From FEN-1191 sp036490715 (lineage in GTDB: Bacteria > Pseudomonadota > Gammaproteobacteria > Steroidobacterales > Steroidobacteraceae): a DNA stretch of 64,000 bases. Below the pieces are notes generated by a model. The model was not told where the DNA came from. It ran no database searches and saw nothing but the letters and a program-made list of their open reading frames with translations. Where the stretch lies: contig DASXDL010000001.1 of assembly GCA_036490715.1 (NCBI GenBank), forward strand, positions 1 to 64,000, written 5' to 3'. This document shows positions 44,776-53,485 of the stretch, piece after piece. Numbering within the stretch: the first letter of the stretch is position 1; every line of letters starts with the position of its first letter. Made by a program: the position numbers and the translations under genes.

Positions 44776-46002
44776 TTAGCTCTGGACCCGGCGCGCATAG
44801 GTGCGCGCCACGTACTGTTCCACCAGTTCCTGGAATTCCTCGGCGATGCGCTCGCCCTTGAGCGTGACCGTCTTGGCGCCATCCTCGTAGACCGGTGCCA
44901 CCGGCCGCTCACCGGTACCGGGCAGGCTGATGCCGATATTGGCACGCTTGCTCTCGCCTGGGCCGTTGACGACGCAACCCATGACCGCCACAGTCATGTC
45001 CTCGACGCCGTCGTAGATGCTGCGCCAACCGGGCATGCGCTCGCGCAGGTGGCGCTGAATGCGGTCGGCCAGGGTCTGGAAATAGGTGCTGGTGGTACGG
45101 CCGCAGCCGGGACAGGCGGTCACCATCGGCGTGAACGAGCGCAAACCCATGGTCTGCAGCAGCTCCTGCGCGACGATTACCTCACGGGTACGATCACCAT
45201 CCGGTTCCGGCGTCAGCGATACACGGATGGTGTCACCGATGCCCTGTTGCAGCAGGATTGCCATCGCGGCCGAGGACGCCACGATGCCCTTGGATCCCAT
45301 GCCAGCCTCGGTCAACCCCAGGTGCAGCGGATAGTCGCAGCGCGAGGCGAGTTCGCTGTACACCGCCACCAGATCCTGTACCGCGCTGACCTTGGCCGAC
45401 AGCACGATGTGATCGCGCGGCAACCCGAGTTCAACGGCGCGCGCGGCCGAGTCGAGCGCCGAACGCACCATCGCATCGCGCATGATCTCCTGCGCCGACT
45501 GCGGCTCGCTGCTGCGACTGTTCTCATCCATTAGACGCACCAGCAGATCCTGATCGAGGCTGCCCCAATTCACGCCGATGCGCACCGGCTTATCGTTACG
45601 ACAGGCGATCTCGATCATCTCGGCAAACTGCGGGTCGCGCTTGCTGCCACGACCGACGTTGCCGGGATTGATACGGTACTTGGCCAGCGCGCGCGCGCAG
45701 GCCGGATGATCCTGCAGCAGCTTGTGGCCGTTGAAATGAAAGTCGCCAATCAGCGGCACGTTGCAGCCGACCAGCCGTAAGCGCTCGGTGATATACGGCA
45801 CCGCGGCGGCGGCTTCGGCCGTGTTGACGGTAACCCGCACCAGCTCGGAACCGGCCTCGGCCAGCTGTCGCACCTGACGCGCGGTCGCATCGATATCGGC
45901 CGTGTCAGTGTTGGTCATCGACTGCACCACGATGGCTGCTTGTCCGCCGATCGTGACGCCGGCGACCTTGACCGACAGGCTGTTGTGGCGGTTGCTGGGC
46001 AT
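44776..46002 (-). CDS. ispG: 4-hydroxy-3-methylbut-2-enyl diphosphate synthase (GcpE)
   Basis: A 408-residue 4Fe-4S enzyme of the MEP isoprenoid pathway. The TIM barrel starts VKVAGVTIGGQAAIVVQSMT and TADIDATARQVRQLAEAGSE; the cluster ligands are in TACPGCGRTT and MGCVVNGPGESK. Length is slightly above E. coli (372). It heads the ispG-phhB-TIR transcript and is divergent from dgkA. Confidence 0.97.
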   Translation of the reverse strand: MPSNRHNSLSVKVAGVTIGGQAAIVVQSMTNTDTADIDATARQVRQLAEAGSELVRVTVNTAEAAAAVPYITERLRLVGCNVPLIGDFHFNGHKLLQDHPACARALAKYRINPGNVGRGSKRDPQFAEMIEIACRNDKPVRIGVNWGSLDQDLLVRLMDENSRSSEPQSAQEIMRDAMVRSALDSAARAVELGLPRDHIVLSAKVSAVQDLVAVYSELASRCDYPLHLGLTEAGMGSKGIVASSAAMAILLQQGIGDTIRVSLTPEPDGDRTREVIVAQELLQTMGLRSFTPMVTACPGCGRTTSTYFQTLADRIQRHLRERMPGWRSIYDGVEDMTVAVMGCVVNGPGESKRANIGISLPGTGERPVAPVYEDGAKTVTLKGERIAEEFQELVEQYVARTYARRVQS

Positions 46003-46073
46003 AGCCCTATTCTAATGGCAAATCATAGTGATGCGCCGGGGCGCGCTGCTATGATCGCGCTTCTCGTTGATTA

Positions 46074-46116
46074 CTGCGGAAATCAGCCGCACGCCGCAGT
46101 TAGAGCTGCGGCGTGC
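46074..46116 (+). promoter_or_regulatory. Mutually exclusive hairpins in the dgkA leader
   Basis: GCACGCCGCAG (46089-46099) pairs perfectly with CTGCGGCGTGC (46106-46116) over 11 bp with loop TTAGAG. The left arm can alternatively pair CCGCAG (46094-46099) with CTGCGG at 46074-46079. The two structures cannot coexist, the logic of an RNA switch or attenuator. No U-tract follows, so any control would be at translation of dgkA (start 46143) or RNA stability. Also possible is a transcription-factor dyad. Confidence 0.4.
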
Positions 46117-46142
46117 GCCATGCTCGATTAGAGGCGGCTTCG

Positions 46143-46511
46143 GTGACACAGCGCGAAAAGCTTCAGGGCGTGGGAAGGATGCTGCGAGCTTTCGCGTCCA
46201 GCGGCAAGGGCCTGGCGGGGGCGTATCGCGAGGAGCAGGCGTTTCGCCAAGAACTGGCGTTCGCGTGTGTAGCGTTGCCATTGGGCTTGTGGCTGGGCCG
46301 CAGCGGGCTGGAGCGCGCGTTGCTGGCCGCGCCGGTGCTGCTGATCCTGATCGTCGAGCTGCTCAACAGCGCGATCGAGGCTACCGTGGATCGCATCGGC
46401 CTGGAGCGTCACGTGCTGGCAGGATTGGCCAAGGACATCGGCTCGGCGGCGGTTATGCTGTCGTTTATTCTGCTAGGCGTAGTCTGGGTACTGGTGCTGA
46501 CTGGGCGCTGA
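46143..46511 (+). CDS. dgkA: Diacylglycerol kinase
   Basis: A 122-residue integral membrane kinase, the same length as E. coli DgkA, recycling diacylglycerol from osmoregulated glucan and LPS synthesis. EEQAFRQELAFACVALPLGL and LLILIVELLNSAIEATVDRI are signatures, the latter holding the catalytic Glu and Asp. Three TM helices. The GTG at 46143 has AGAGG 9 bases upstream. An earlier GTG at 46113 lies inside the leader hairpin. Confidence 0.94.
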   Translation: MTQREKLQGVGRMLRAFASSGKGLAGAYREEQAFRQELAFACVALPLGLWLGRSGLERALLAAPVLLILIVELLNSAIEATVDRIGLERHVLAGLAKDIGSAAVMLSFILLGVVWVLVLTGR

Positions 46512-46583
46512 AGTGGCCGTGCGGCGCCGGCGTACGGCAAGTCGCAGCGGGCCGCAGCAACAATTCAAAGGGGCTTGCACTCG

Positions 46584-47516
46584 ATGACAGCATTGATTTG
46601 TGGATCGATGGCCTACGACACCGTCATGGTGTTCGAGGGCAAGTTCCGCGATCACATTCTGGCGGATCGGCTGCACGTCCTGAACGTGTCGTTTCTGGTG
46701 CCCTCAATGCGGCGTAACTTCGGCGGCTGCGCCGGCAATATCGCCTATAACCTCAAGCTGCTCGGCGGTGACGGGCTGATCATGGCCACCGTCGGCCACG
46801 ATTTCGCGCCGTATGCCGCCTGGCTCGATCGCAACGCCCTGCCGCCGACACACGTGCGCACGATCGAGGACCAGTTCACTGCCCAGGCGTACATCACCAC
46901 CGACGTGGAGAATAACCAGATCACCGCGTTTCACCCCGGGGCGATGAACTATTCGCACCTCAACCGGGTCTCTGACAGCAGTGGCATCCAGCTCGGCATC
47001 GTGTCGCCCGACGGGCGCCAGGGCATGCTGGAGCACGCCGAGCAGTTTGCCGCGGCCGCGATACCCTTCATGTTCGATCCCGGCCAGGGCCTGCCGATGT
47101 TCGGCGAACTGGAACTGCGTGAATTCATCGGACGTGCCGCGTGGGTGGCGGTCAACGACTATGAAGCGAGCTTGCTATCGGAGCGCACGCGCTGGTCGCT
47201 GGAAGAGATCGCCGGACGAGTACGGGCTCTAATCGTGACACGCGGCGCCGAGGGCTCATGGATATTTGCCGACGGCAAAAAATTGGAGATTCCCGCGACC
47301 AGCGCCGCACGCATCGCCGATCCGACCGGCTGCGGCGATGCCTATCGTGCCGGACTGCTGTACGGGCTGGCACGCGATATCGATTGGGAAACCACCGGAC
47401 GCATCGCGGCCCTGCTGGCGGCGATCAAGATCGAACAGCACGGCACGCAGCAGCATCGCTGTGGTCGCCAGGAGATTCACGACCGTTTTCGGTCGGCATT
47501 CGGATACGCACTATGA
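46584..47516 (+). CDS. PfkB-family carbohydrate/nucleoside kinase
   Basis: A 310-residue ribokinase-fold enzyme. RNFGGCAGNIAYNLKLLGGD is the N-terminal PfkB signature (GG then N) and DPTGCGDAYRAGLLYGLA the C-terminal signature with the catalytic Asp in GCGDA. The N-terminus MTALICGSMAYDTVMVFEGK and the overall pattern fit the adenosine kinase-like subgroup often annotated simply as carbohydrate kinase. Substrate not deducible. AAAGGGG lies about 10 bases before the ATG. Its stop overlaps the next gene's ATG, coupling it to a periplasmic protease with no obvious functional link. Confidence 0.9.
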   Translation: MTALICGSMAYDTVMVFEGKFRDHILADRLHVLNVSFLVPSMRRNFGGCAGNIAYNLKLLGGDGLIMATVGHDFAPYAAWLDRNALPPTHVRTIEDQFTAQAYITTDVENNQITAFHPGAMNYSHLNRVSDSSGIQLGIVSPDGRQGMLEHAEQFAAAAIPFMFDPGQGLPMFGELELREFIGRAAWVAVNDYEASLLSERTRWSLEEIAGRVRALIVTRGAEGSWIFADGKKLEIPATSAARIADPTGCGDAYRAGLLYGLARDIDWETTGRIAALLAAIKIEQHGTQQHRCGRQEIHDRFRSAFGYAL

Positions 47517-50467
47517 CGCGCTGGCTTGGGGTTGCGATCGTCGTCGCGTTGCTGCCAGGCACGGCTGTCTGGGCGGCCGGACCTGGCACACATGCTGCCG
47601 TTCCGCTCGGCACGCCGGCGAGCGCCGCACCCGCGGCTGCCACCGGCCCGGGTGAAGGCGAGGCGCCGCCGCCGGCGGTCGGAGCGCCACCCAAGACCCC
47701 GGCCGCGGCCACAGTGCCTGCCGGCGCCGAGGCCTCGGCTGCCGACTGGGCGGCGACGCTCGAACGCATTGCCGGCAGCGTGGTCGCGATTCAGCTTGAT
47801 CTGGCGCGCTCATTCGATACCGAACACAACACCTCGGCGCAGGCCACCGGGTTCGTAGTCGACGCGGAGCGCGGACTGATCCTGACCAACCGCCATGTCG
47901 TGACGCCCGGGCCGGTCACCGCCGAGGCGACGTTTCTTAATCGCGAGGAAGTGCAGCTCTATCCGGTGTATCGCGATCCGGTGCACGACTTTGGTTTCTA
48001 TCGCTACGATCCGAGCAAATTGAAGTTCATCAGCCCGAAGGCGTTGCCGCTGGCGCCGCAGGCGGCGCAAGTCGGACGCGAGATCCGCGTCGTCGGTAAC
48101 AACGCCGGCGAACAGCTCTCGATACTGGCTGGTACGCTGGCGCGCCTCGACCGCGAAGCCCCCGACTACGGCCTGGGGCGCTACAACGACTTCAACACCT
48201 TCTACCTGCAGGCGGCCTCGGGTACCTCTGGTGGTTCGTCCGGTTCGCCGGTCATCGACATTCACGGTCGGGTGGTGGCGCTCAATGCCGGCGGCGCCAA
48301 TGGCGCGGCCTCCAGTTTCTATCTGCCGCTGGAGCGGGTGCGGCGCGCCTTGCAGCTGATCCAGCAGGGCAAGCCCGTGACGCGCGGTACCCTGCAGACC
48401 GAATTTCGCTATCGGCCTTACGACGAGCTGCGACGCCTCGCTCTGCAGGGCGGCACCGAGGCGGAAGCCCGTAAGGCGCAGCCCGACGGCACTGGCATGC
48501 TGGTGGTGTGGGACGTGCAGCCGGGCTCGCCGAGCGACGGGGTGCTCGAGCCGGGCGACATCCTGGTGCGCGTCAACGGCCAGCTGGTGACACGCTTCGA
48601 ACCGCTGGAGGCGGTGCTCGACGACAACGTCGGCGGAACGGTGGAGCTGCAGCTACAGCGCGGCGGCGCGCTTTACACGGCCAAGCTCAAGGTCGACGAC
48701 CTCGACGCGATCACGCCGGCGGCATACCTCGAGATCGGTGACGGCGTGGTACATACGCTGTCCTACCAGGAGGCGCGCGCCTTTCACCGTCCGATCCGTG
48801 GTGTCTTCGTGGCGGCCTCCGGCTACATCTTCGACGCAGCCGGCATCCCGCGCGGCGCGCTGATCACCGAGTTGAACTCCAAGCCGATCGACAATCTGGC
48901 GGATTTCACCGCCGCGGTGCGCGAGCTGCCCGATGGCGCGCGCGTGACCGTGCGCTATCTGACCATCGATGATCCCAACAACAGCGAGCTGCGCTCGATA
49001 CGCATCGACCGGCGCTGGTTTCCGGCGCGTGTGTGCCAGCGTGACGACCGGCTGGGCTACTGGCCCTGTACCGAGCTGCCAGCGGTAACGGCAGTGGCGC
49101 TGCCGGCACCGGCGTCGGCACAGTTGCCGCGCGTCGATGACAAGTACGCCGCCGAGATCGAACCATCACTGGCATTCATCACGTTTGACATGCCGTACGC
49201 GGTCTCTGGTGTCACCGAGCGCAACTATCACGGCGCCGGATTGGTCATCGACGCCGAGCGTGGACTGCTGATCACCGACCGCAACACCGTGCCGGTGTCG
49301 GTGGGCGATGTGCGGCTGACTTTTGCCGGCACCATCGAGATCCCTGGCCAGATCGTGTACGTGCATCCGTTGCACAATCTGGCGGTGGTGCACTACGACC
49401 CGAAGCTTCTGGGAACTACGCCGGTCAGGGCGGCCAAGCTGGACACCGCACCGCTAAAGCCCGGTGAGCTGGTCAATGTGGTTGGCCTGGACGGCAACGG
49501 CGAGCTCAAGTCGCGTATCACCAGCATCGCCGACGTCGACCCGTTGCTGCTGCCGCTGTCGCGCTCGGTGCAGTTCCGCGAAAGTAATCTCGAGGTGGCA
49601 TCGCTGGTGAACGGCCCGGACGACTTTGTTGGCGTGCTGGCTGACGATCAGGGACGGGTGCGCGCACTGTGGGCCAGCTTCGCCTCCGACAATGGGCGCG
49701 AGCTGGTGCAGGAGAATCGCGGCATGTCGAGCGACCTGGTGGCCGAGACGCTCGACATCGTGCGTCAGGACCGGCCGCTACATTCGCTCGAGGCGGAGTT
49801 TGCGCCGCAGTCATTGGCGGCGGCGCGCCGCCTGGGTTTGAGCGATGCCTGGGTATCGCGCATCGAGAAAGCCAACCCGGCGGCGCGCGAAGTACTCAGT
49901 GTTGCGCGTCTGGTGGCTGGAAGTGATGCGGCGCGCATGCTGCAGCCCGGCGACATCCTGCTCGCGATCGACGACAAGCCGATCACGCAGTTTCGCGATG
50001 TCGAGCTGGCGGTGGCGAGCAAGGAGCAGGTTCGGGCGACCGTGTGGCGCGCCGACGGCGAAAAGAACCTTATGGTAAGGACCGCATCGCTCTCGGGTCA
50101 CGACGTCGATCGGCTGGTGCAGTGGGCCGGTGCGACCTTGCAGGCGCCGCATCGGGCCATCAGTGCGCAGCGCGGCATTCCGCCGGACGGTGTTTATGTC
50201 GCATATTTCCAGTTTGGATCGCCGGCGGCGCGCTACGGCCTAGTGCCTGGGCGCCGCATCGTCGAGGTAGACGGCCATCTGACGCACGATCTAGATGAAT
50301 TTCTGCGTGAGGTCAGCGGCCGGGCGGATCGCTCGTCGCTTCGAATCAAGACCTTGGGCTGGAACGGTGCGCCGGAAGTGATTACGTTGAAATTGGATCG
50401 ACATTACTGGCCGGCCTACGAACTGCTGCGCACGAACAGCGGCTGGGAGCGACATTCGCTCGAATAG
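47513..50467 (+). CDS. Large HtrA-type protease with two protease domains and PDZ domains, Nma111/Deg7-like
   Basis: 984 residues with a Sec signal peptide (WLGVAIVVALLPGTAVWAA) and a Pro/Ala linker. The first trypsin-like domain (about 75-290) has a full triad: His128 in LTNRHVV, Asp159 in PVHDFGF, Ser243 in GGSSGSPV. PDZ domains follow at about 320-430 and 430-540. The second protease domain (about 560-780) is degenerate: the His is Asn591 (TDRNTV), the Asp site is HNLAV, and no GxSGxP remains. More PDZ-like modules end the protein. This plan and motifs such as ATGFVVDAERGLILTNRHVV closely resemble yeast Nma111p and plant Deg7. Periplasmic quality control is inferred. Coupled by ATGA to the PfkB gene. 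Confidence 0.9.
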   Translation: MTRWLGVAIVVALLPGTAVWAAGPGTHAAVPLGTPASAAPAAATGPGEGEAPPPAVGAPPKTPAAATVPAGAEASAADWAATLERIAGSVVAIQLDLARSFDTEHNTSAQATGFVVDAERGLILTNRHVVTPGPVTAEATFLNREEVQLYPVYRDPVHDFGFYRYDPSKLKFISPKALPLAPQAAQVGREIRVVGNNAGEQLSILAGTLARLDREAPDYGLGRYNDFNTFYLQAASGTSGGSSGSPVIDIHGRVVALNAGGANGAASSFYLPLERVRRALQLIQQGKPVTRGTLQTEFRYRPYDELRRLALQGGTEAEARKAQPDGTGMLVVWDVQPGSPSDGVLEPGDILVRVNGQLVTRFEPLEAVLDDNVGGTVELQLQRGGALYTAKLKVDDLDAITPAAYLEIGDGVVHTLSYQEARAFHRPIRGVFVAASGYIFDAAGIPRGALITELNSKPIDNLADFTAAVRELPDGARVTVRYLTIDDPNNSELRSIRIDRRWFPARVCQRDDRLGYWPCTELPAVTAVALPAPASAQLPRVDDKYAAEIEPSLAFITFDMPYAVSGVTERNYHGAGLVIDAERGLLITDRNTVPVSVGDVRLTFAGTIEIPGQIVYVHPLHNLAVVHYDPKLLGTTPVRAAKLDTAPLKPGELVNVVGLDGNGELKSRITSIADVDPLLLPLSRSVQFRESNLEVASLVNGPDDFVGVLADDQGRVRALWASFASDNGRELVQENRGMSSDLVAETLDIVRQDRPLHSLEAEFAPQSLAAARRLGLSDAWVSRIEKANPAAREVLSVARLVAGSDAARMLQPGDILLAIDDKPITQFRDVELAVASKEQVRATVWRADGEKNLMVRTASLSGHDVDRLVQWAGATLQAPHRAISAQRGIPPDGVYVAYFQFGSPAARYGLVPGRRIVEVDGHLTHDLDEFLREVSGRADRSSLRIKTLGWNGAPEVITLKLDRHYWPAYELLRTNSGWERHSLE

Positions 50468-50496
50468 CGTCATGTGCCGCCGGTACAATCGCGGCC

Positions 50497-51525
50497 ATGG
50501 TCAGAGTGTTGCGCGCATCACCGGCAGAACTTGCCGCCGCCGTGCAGGCGTTGCGGGACGGCGAACTGGTGGCCTTTCCCACCGAAACCGTCTACGGCCT
50601 GGGGGCCCATGCGGGCTACCCGCCGGCGCTGCGGCGCGTGTTCGAGCTCAAGGGCCGTCCGACCACGCATCCGCTGATCGTGCACATTGACAGTCCACGG
50701 TATCTGACGCGCTGGGCGCGCGAGGTGCCGGAGCCGGCGCAAAAACTGGCGCAGCGCTTCTGGCCGGGGCCACTGACGCTGGTGCTGCCGCGAGCCGAGA
50801 ACGTGCATCGCCTGGTCACCGGCGGCCAGGACACCGTGGCGGTGCGTGTGCCGGCTCACCCGATGGCACAGCAGCTGCTGACCGCCTTCGGCGGCGGTAT
50901 CGCTGCGCCCTCGGCCAATCGCTACGGCCATGTCAGCCCGACGCGCGCTGAGCACGTGCGCGAGGAGTTCGGCAACGAAGTGCGGGTGTTGCTCGACGGC
51001 GGCGACTGCAAGCTCGGCCTGGAATCCACGATCGTCGCTTGCCTGGATGGCAAGGTGCAGTTGTTGCGGCCGGGCGGAATCACGCTGTCACAACTCGAGC
51101 AGGTCGTCGGTGAGGTGCAGACCGAGACTGCGATCGCCGCGCCGCGCGTGCCCGGCAGTACCGATGCGCACTATGCGCCCGCTACGCCGTTATCGGTGGT
51201 GCCGAGCGGCGAGCTCGAGCACACGGTTGCGGCGCTGACCGAGGGCGGCACGCGCATCGGCGTGCTGGCGCAGCATCCACCGGCGCGCACCTACGCGCTG
51301 ACCACGTGGATCAACGGCGGCCAGCGGCCCGACAGCTATGCGCACGATCTGTACGCCAATCTGCGCAAGCTCGATAAGGCCGGCTGCGCCCGCATCCTGG
51401 TGCAGCAGGTGCCGGCGGACGAGCGTTGGGATGCCGCTTACGACCGGCTGCATCGCGCCGCCGCTGGCCACGCCAACGATGCCAACGACGGCAACGGCAC
51501 GCTGGCGGTAGGCGCTCCGGGCTGA
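50497..51525 (+). CDS. Threonylcarbamoyl-AMP synthase, Sua5 type
   Basis: A 342-residue Sua5: an N-terminal YrdC domain (FPTETVYGLGAHAGYPPALR, HPLIVHIDSP, TVAVRVPAHP, IAAPSANRYGHVSPT) plus a C-terminal Sua5 domain of about 120 residues linked by GSTDAHYAPATPL, the SxxHYAP motif. It makes TC-AMP for t6A37 of ANN-decoding tRNAs. E. coli has only the short TsaC form. TACAAT at 50484-50489 lies 7 bases before the ATG, consistent with a leaderless mRNA. The stop overlaps the next ATG by 1 base. Confidence 0.95.
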   Translation: MVRVLRASPAELAAAVQALRDGELVAFPTETVYGLGAHAGYPPALRRVFELKGRPTTHPLIVHIDSPRYLTRWAREVPEPAQKLAQRFWPGPLTLVLPRAENVHRLVTGGQDTVAVRVPAHPMAQQLLTAFGGGIAAPSANRYGHVSPTRAEHVREEFGNEVRVLLDGGDCKLGLESTIVACLDGKVQLLRPGGITLSQLEQVVGEVQTETAIAAPRVPGSTDAHYAPATPLSVVPSGELEHTVAALTEGGTRIGVLAQHPPARTYALTTWINGGQRPDSYAHDLYANLRKLDKAGCARILVQQVPADERWDAAYDRLHRAAAGHANDANDGNGTLAVGAPG

Positions 51526-52682
51526 TGCCGCGCTTCATCGATCCGTTTCGTCCGGATCAGATCCGGCGGCTGGTGCGCGAATTTGGCTCGCCATTGCTGA
51601 TCGTCGACTGCGCTCGCGTGCGGGTCCAGTACCGCAAGCTGCGGCGTGCGCTGCCGGGCGTAGATCTGCACTACGCACTCAAGCCGCTGCCGCACGCAGC
51701 AGTCGTCGCGACCGTAATCGAGCAGGGCGGCTGGCTCGATCTGGCCACCACTGGCGAGCTGCAACTGGCACAGTCACTCGCTGTGCCGGCAGCGCGCTGT
51801 ATTCACACCCATCCGATCAAGCGCGCGTGCGACATCCGTAATGCGCTCGAGTTCGGTGTGCGGGTCTTTGTCGCCGACAACGCCGACGAGGTGCGCAAGT
51901 TCAAGCCCTATGGTGAGCGCGCCGCATTGCTGCTGCGTGTCTCGTTCCGGGCGCCCGGGGCGGTGTGCGATTTGTCGCGCAAGTTCGGTTGTGATCCGGA
52001 GGATGTGCTGGCGCTGGCGCGGCTTGCGGCTTCGCTCGGAGTCGACGTGCGGGGATTTTCATTTCACGTTGGCTCGCAGGCCCCCGATGCCCTCAAACAC
52101 GTCGAGGCGATCGAAGCCTGCACCCGGCTATTGGCCGCCGCGCGGCGCGCGCGGCTCGGTACGCTCGACACGCTGGATATCGGCGGCGGTTTCCCAATCG
52201 ATTACATGAAACCCGCGGTCGACATCGGGCGTTTCTGCGCGCCGATTCGCGCCGCACTGGCGCGCCTGCCGAAGCGGGTACGAGTGATCGCCGAGCCGGG
52301 CCGCTACATCGCCGGGCCGGCCGCGATCGGCGTCGCCACCGTCATGGGACGCGCCCGACGCGAGGGGCACTGGTGGTACTACCTCGACGATGGCCTGTAC
52401 GGCTCCTATAGCGGGCAGCTGTACGATCACGCCCGTTATCCGGTGGAGGCACTGCGCCAGGGCGAGCCGCTGCTGCCGTCGGTGTTGGCCGGACCGACCT
52501 GTGACAGCATCGATGTCATTGCCGAGAACCTGATGTTGCCGCAGCTCAAGGCCGGCGACCTGGTGGTTGGGCGCGCGATGGGCGCCTACACCTGGGCCAG
52601 TGCCTCGGAGTTCAATTTCTACCCCAAGGCCACCGTCGTGGCCGTGAATCGTCGCGCTGGCGACGCGGGCGGGGTGCAGTAA
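51525..52682 (+). CDS. Fold-III PLP decarboxylase, ornithine/lysine decarboxylase family
   Basis: 385 residues. PLP lysine in DLHYALKPLPHAAVV; SFHVGSQAPDAL; the Gly-rich phosphate loop TLDIGGGFPIDY; EPGRYIAGPAAIG; GPTCDSIDVIAENLMLPQL carries the Cys-Asp pair of the active site at the dimer interface. The YTWASASEFNFY end is typical of eukaryotic-type ODC, not of DAP decarboxylase. It probably makes putrescine or cadaverine; substrate is inferred. Start ATG overlaps the Sua5 stop (TGATG). A strong GC hairpin encloses its stop codon. Confidence 0.87.
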   Translation: MPRFIDPFRPDQIRRLVREFGSPLLIVDCARVRVQYRKLRRALPGVDLHYALKPLPHAAVVATVIEQGGWLDLATTGELQLAQSLAVPAARCIHTHPIKRACDIRNALEFGVRVFVADNADEVRKFKPYGERAALLLRVSFRAPGAVCDLSRKFGCDPEDVLALARLAASLGVDVRGFSFHVGSQAPDALKHVEAIEACTRLLAAARRARLGTLDTLDIGGGFPIDYMKPAVDIGRFCAPIRAALARLPKRVRVIAEPGRYIAGPAAIGVATVMGRARREGHWWYYLDDGLYGSYSGQLYDHARYPVEALRQGEPLLPSVLAGPTCDSIDVIAENLMLPQLKAGDLVVGRAMGAYTWASASEFNFYPKATVVAVNRRAGDAGGVQ

Positions 52683-52693
52683 CCCCGCCCGCG
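52664..52693. terminator. Perfect GC hairpin over the decarboxylase stop codon
   Basis: CGCGGGCGGGGT (52664-52675) pairs with ACCCCGCCCGCG (52682-52693) over 12 bp with loop GCAGTA. The decarboxylase TAA (52680-52682) is within the loop and stem. It lies between two convergent genes and is probably a bidirectional terminator or 3'-end stabiliser, though no U-tract is present on either strand. Confidence 0.5.
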
Positions 52694-52704
52694 GGCAGTG
52701 CCAA

Positions 52705-53037
52705 TCAGCGCGCGGGTACGGAGCCGCTCGGCGTCAGCTTGTCGACAACCTGAGGCAGCACCTGCGACAGCTTCTGTGCCAGGTCCTGCGGATTGAGGCC
52801 GGCCTTGGCGGCCAGCTCGCGCAGCACCTCCGGATTGAAGGCCTGATGCACCTGTGCAGCCGAAATCGGCTGATTCGGGCCATTGCCAACCCAGGACTGA
52901 ACGGTGGCACCGAGTCCCTGTTGCTGCATCTGACTGACGATGCCAGAGACGCCGCCATGTTTCTGTATGAACTGATCGGCAACAGTCGCCATCTCGGCGC
53001 CGACGGCACCGCCAATCAGTCCGTCCAGCAGGCCCAC
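52705..53037 (-). CDS. YidB-like (DUF937) protein
   Basis: A 110-residue protein. MGLLDGLIGGAVGAE at the N-terminus, GLGATVQSWVGNGPNQPISA and LAAKAGLNPQDLAQKLSQVL then PQVVDKLTPSG are typical of the YidB family. No signal peptide or TM helix is evident. Function unknown in all species. It follows the psiF-like gene by 2 bp on the minus strand. Confidence 0.87.
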   Translation of the reverse strand: MGLLDGLIGGAVGAEMATVADQFIQKHGGVSGIVSQMQQQGLGATVQSWVGNGPNQPISAAQVHQAFNPEVLRELAAKAGLNPQDLAQKLSQVLPQVVDKLTPSGSVPAR

Positions 53038-53039
53038 GA

Positions 53040-53354
53040 TCAGGAACCCTTGAGGCAGGTGCTCATGAACTGCTTGCGAGCATCGCCGGTCAGAGCCTTG
53101 GTCTTGGCGTCGGCGTTGCAGGTCTTCATCTTCTGCTGCTGGCTGTTGAGCGATGTGGTGTCGGCCGGCGGCGCTGCGCTCAGGCAGGTCTTCATGAAGG
53201 TCTTGCGGTCATCGCCGCTGAGATTTTTGGATTTCGCATCGGCGTTGCACGAAGTCATCTTGTCGTTCTGCGCATTGTCGGCGCTGACGTTGACGGCGAA
53301 GGCGGCGAGAATGCCGACAGCGGCGCACAGCACTATGGATCGATGGCGAATCAT
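53040..53354 (-). CDS. PsiF-repeat periplasmic protein
   Basis: A 104-residue secreted protein. The signal peptide ends near FAVNVSADN. Two PsiF repeats follow, each with two Cys: MTSCNADAKSKNLSGDDRKT then FMKTCL, and MKTCNADAKTKALTGDARKQ then FMSTCL. E. coli psiF is induced by phosphate starvation, but its role is unknown. No Pho box is obvious upstream. The upstream 130 bp are shared with a divergent GDT1 exporter gene. Confidence 0.9.
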   Translation of the reverse strand: MIRHRSIVLCAAVGILAAFAVNVSADNAQNDKMTSCNADAKSKNLSGDDRKTFMKTCLSAAPPADTTSLNSQQQKMKTCNADAKTKALTGDARKQFMSTCLKGS

Positions 53355-53485
53355 GATGGCGAGCTCCCCTGACTGTTGTTGATTGTTGCTAATGCCACGC
53401 GGCCCGCGCGGGCCGAGGCAGGAATGTTAGACCAACAAGCCCCAAAAAGCGCCACAATGGCAGCGTATAGGTCCGAATCAGCCGG

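Noticed and set aside
53355..53485. yybP-ykoY manganese riboswitch expected before a GDT1 exporter gene
   Set aside because: I could not find the conserved paired loops by eye; only a GC palindrome (53401-53414) is present. A covariance search would settle it.
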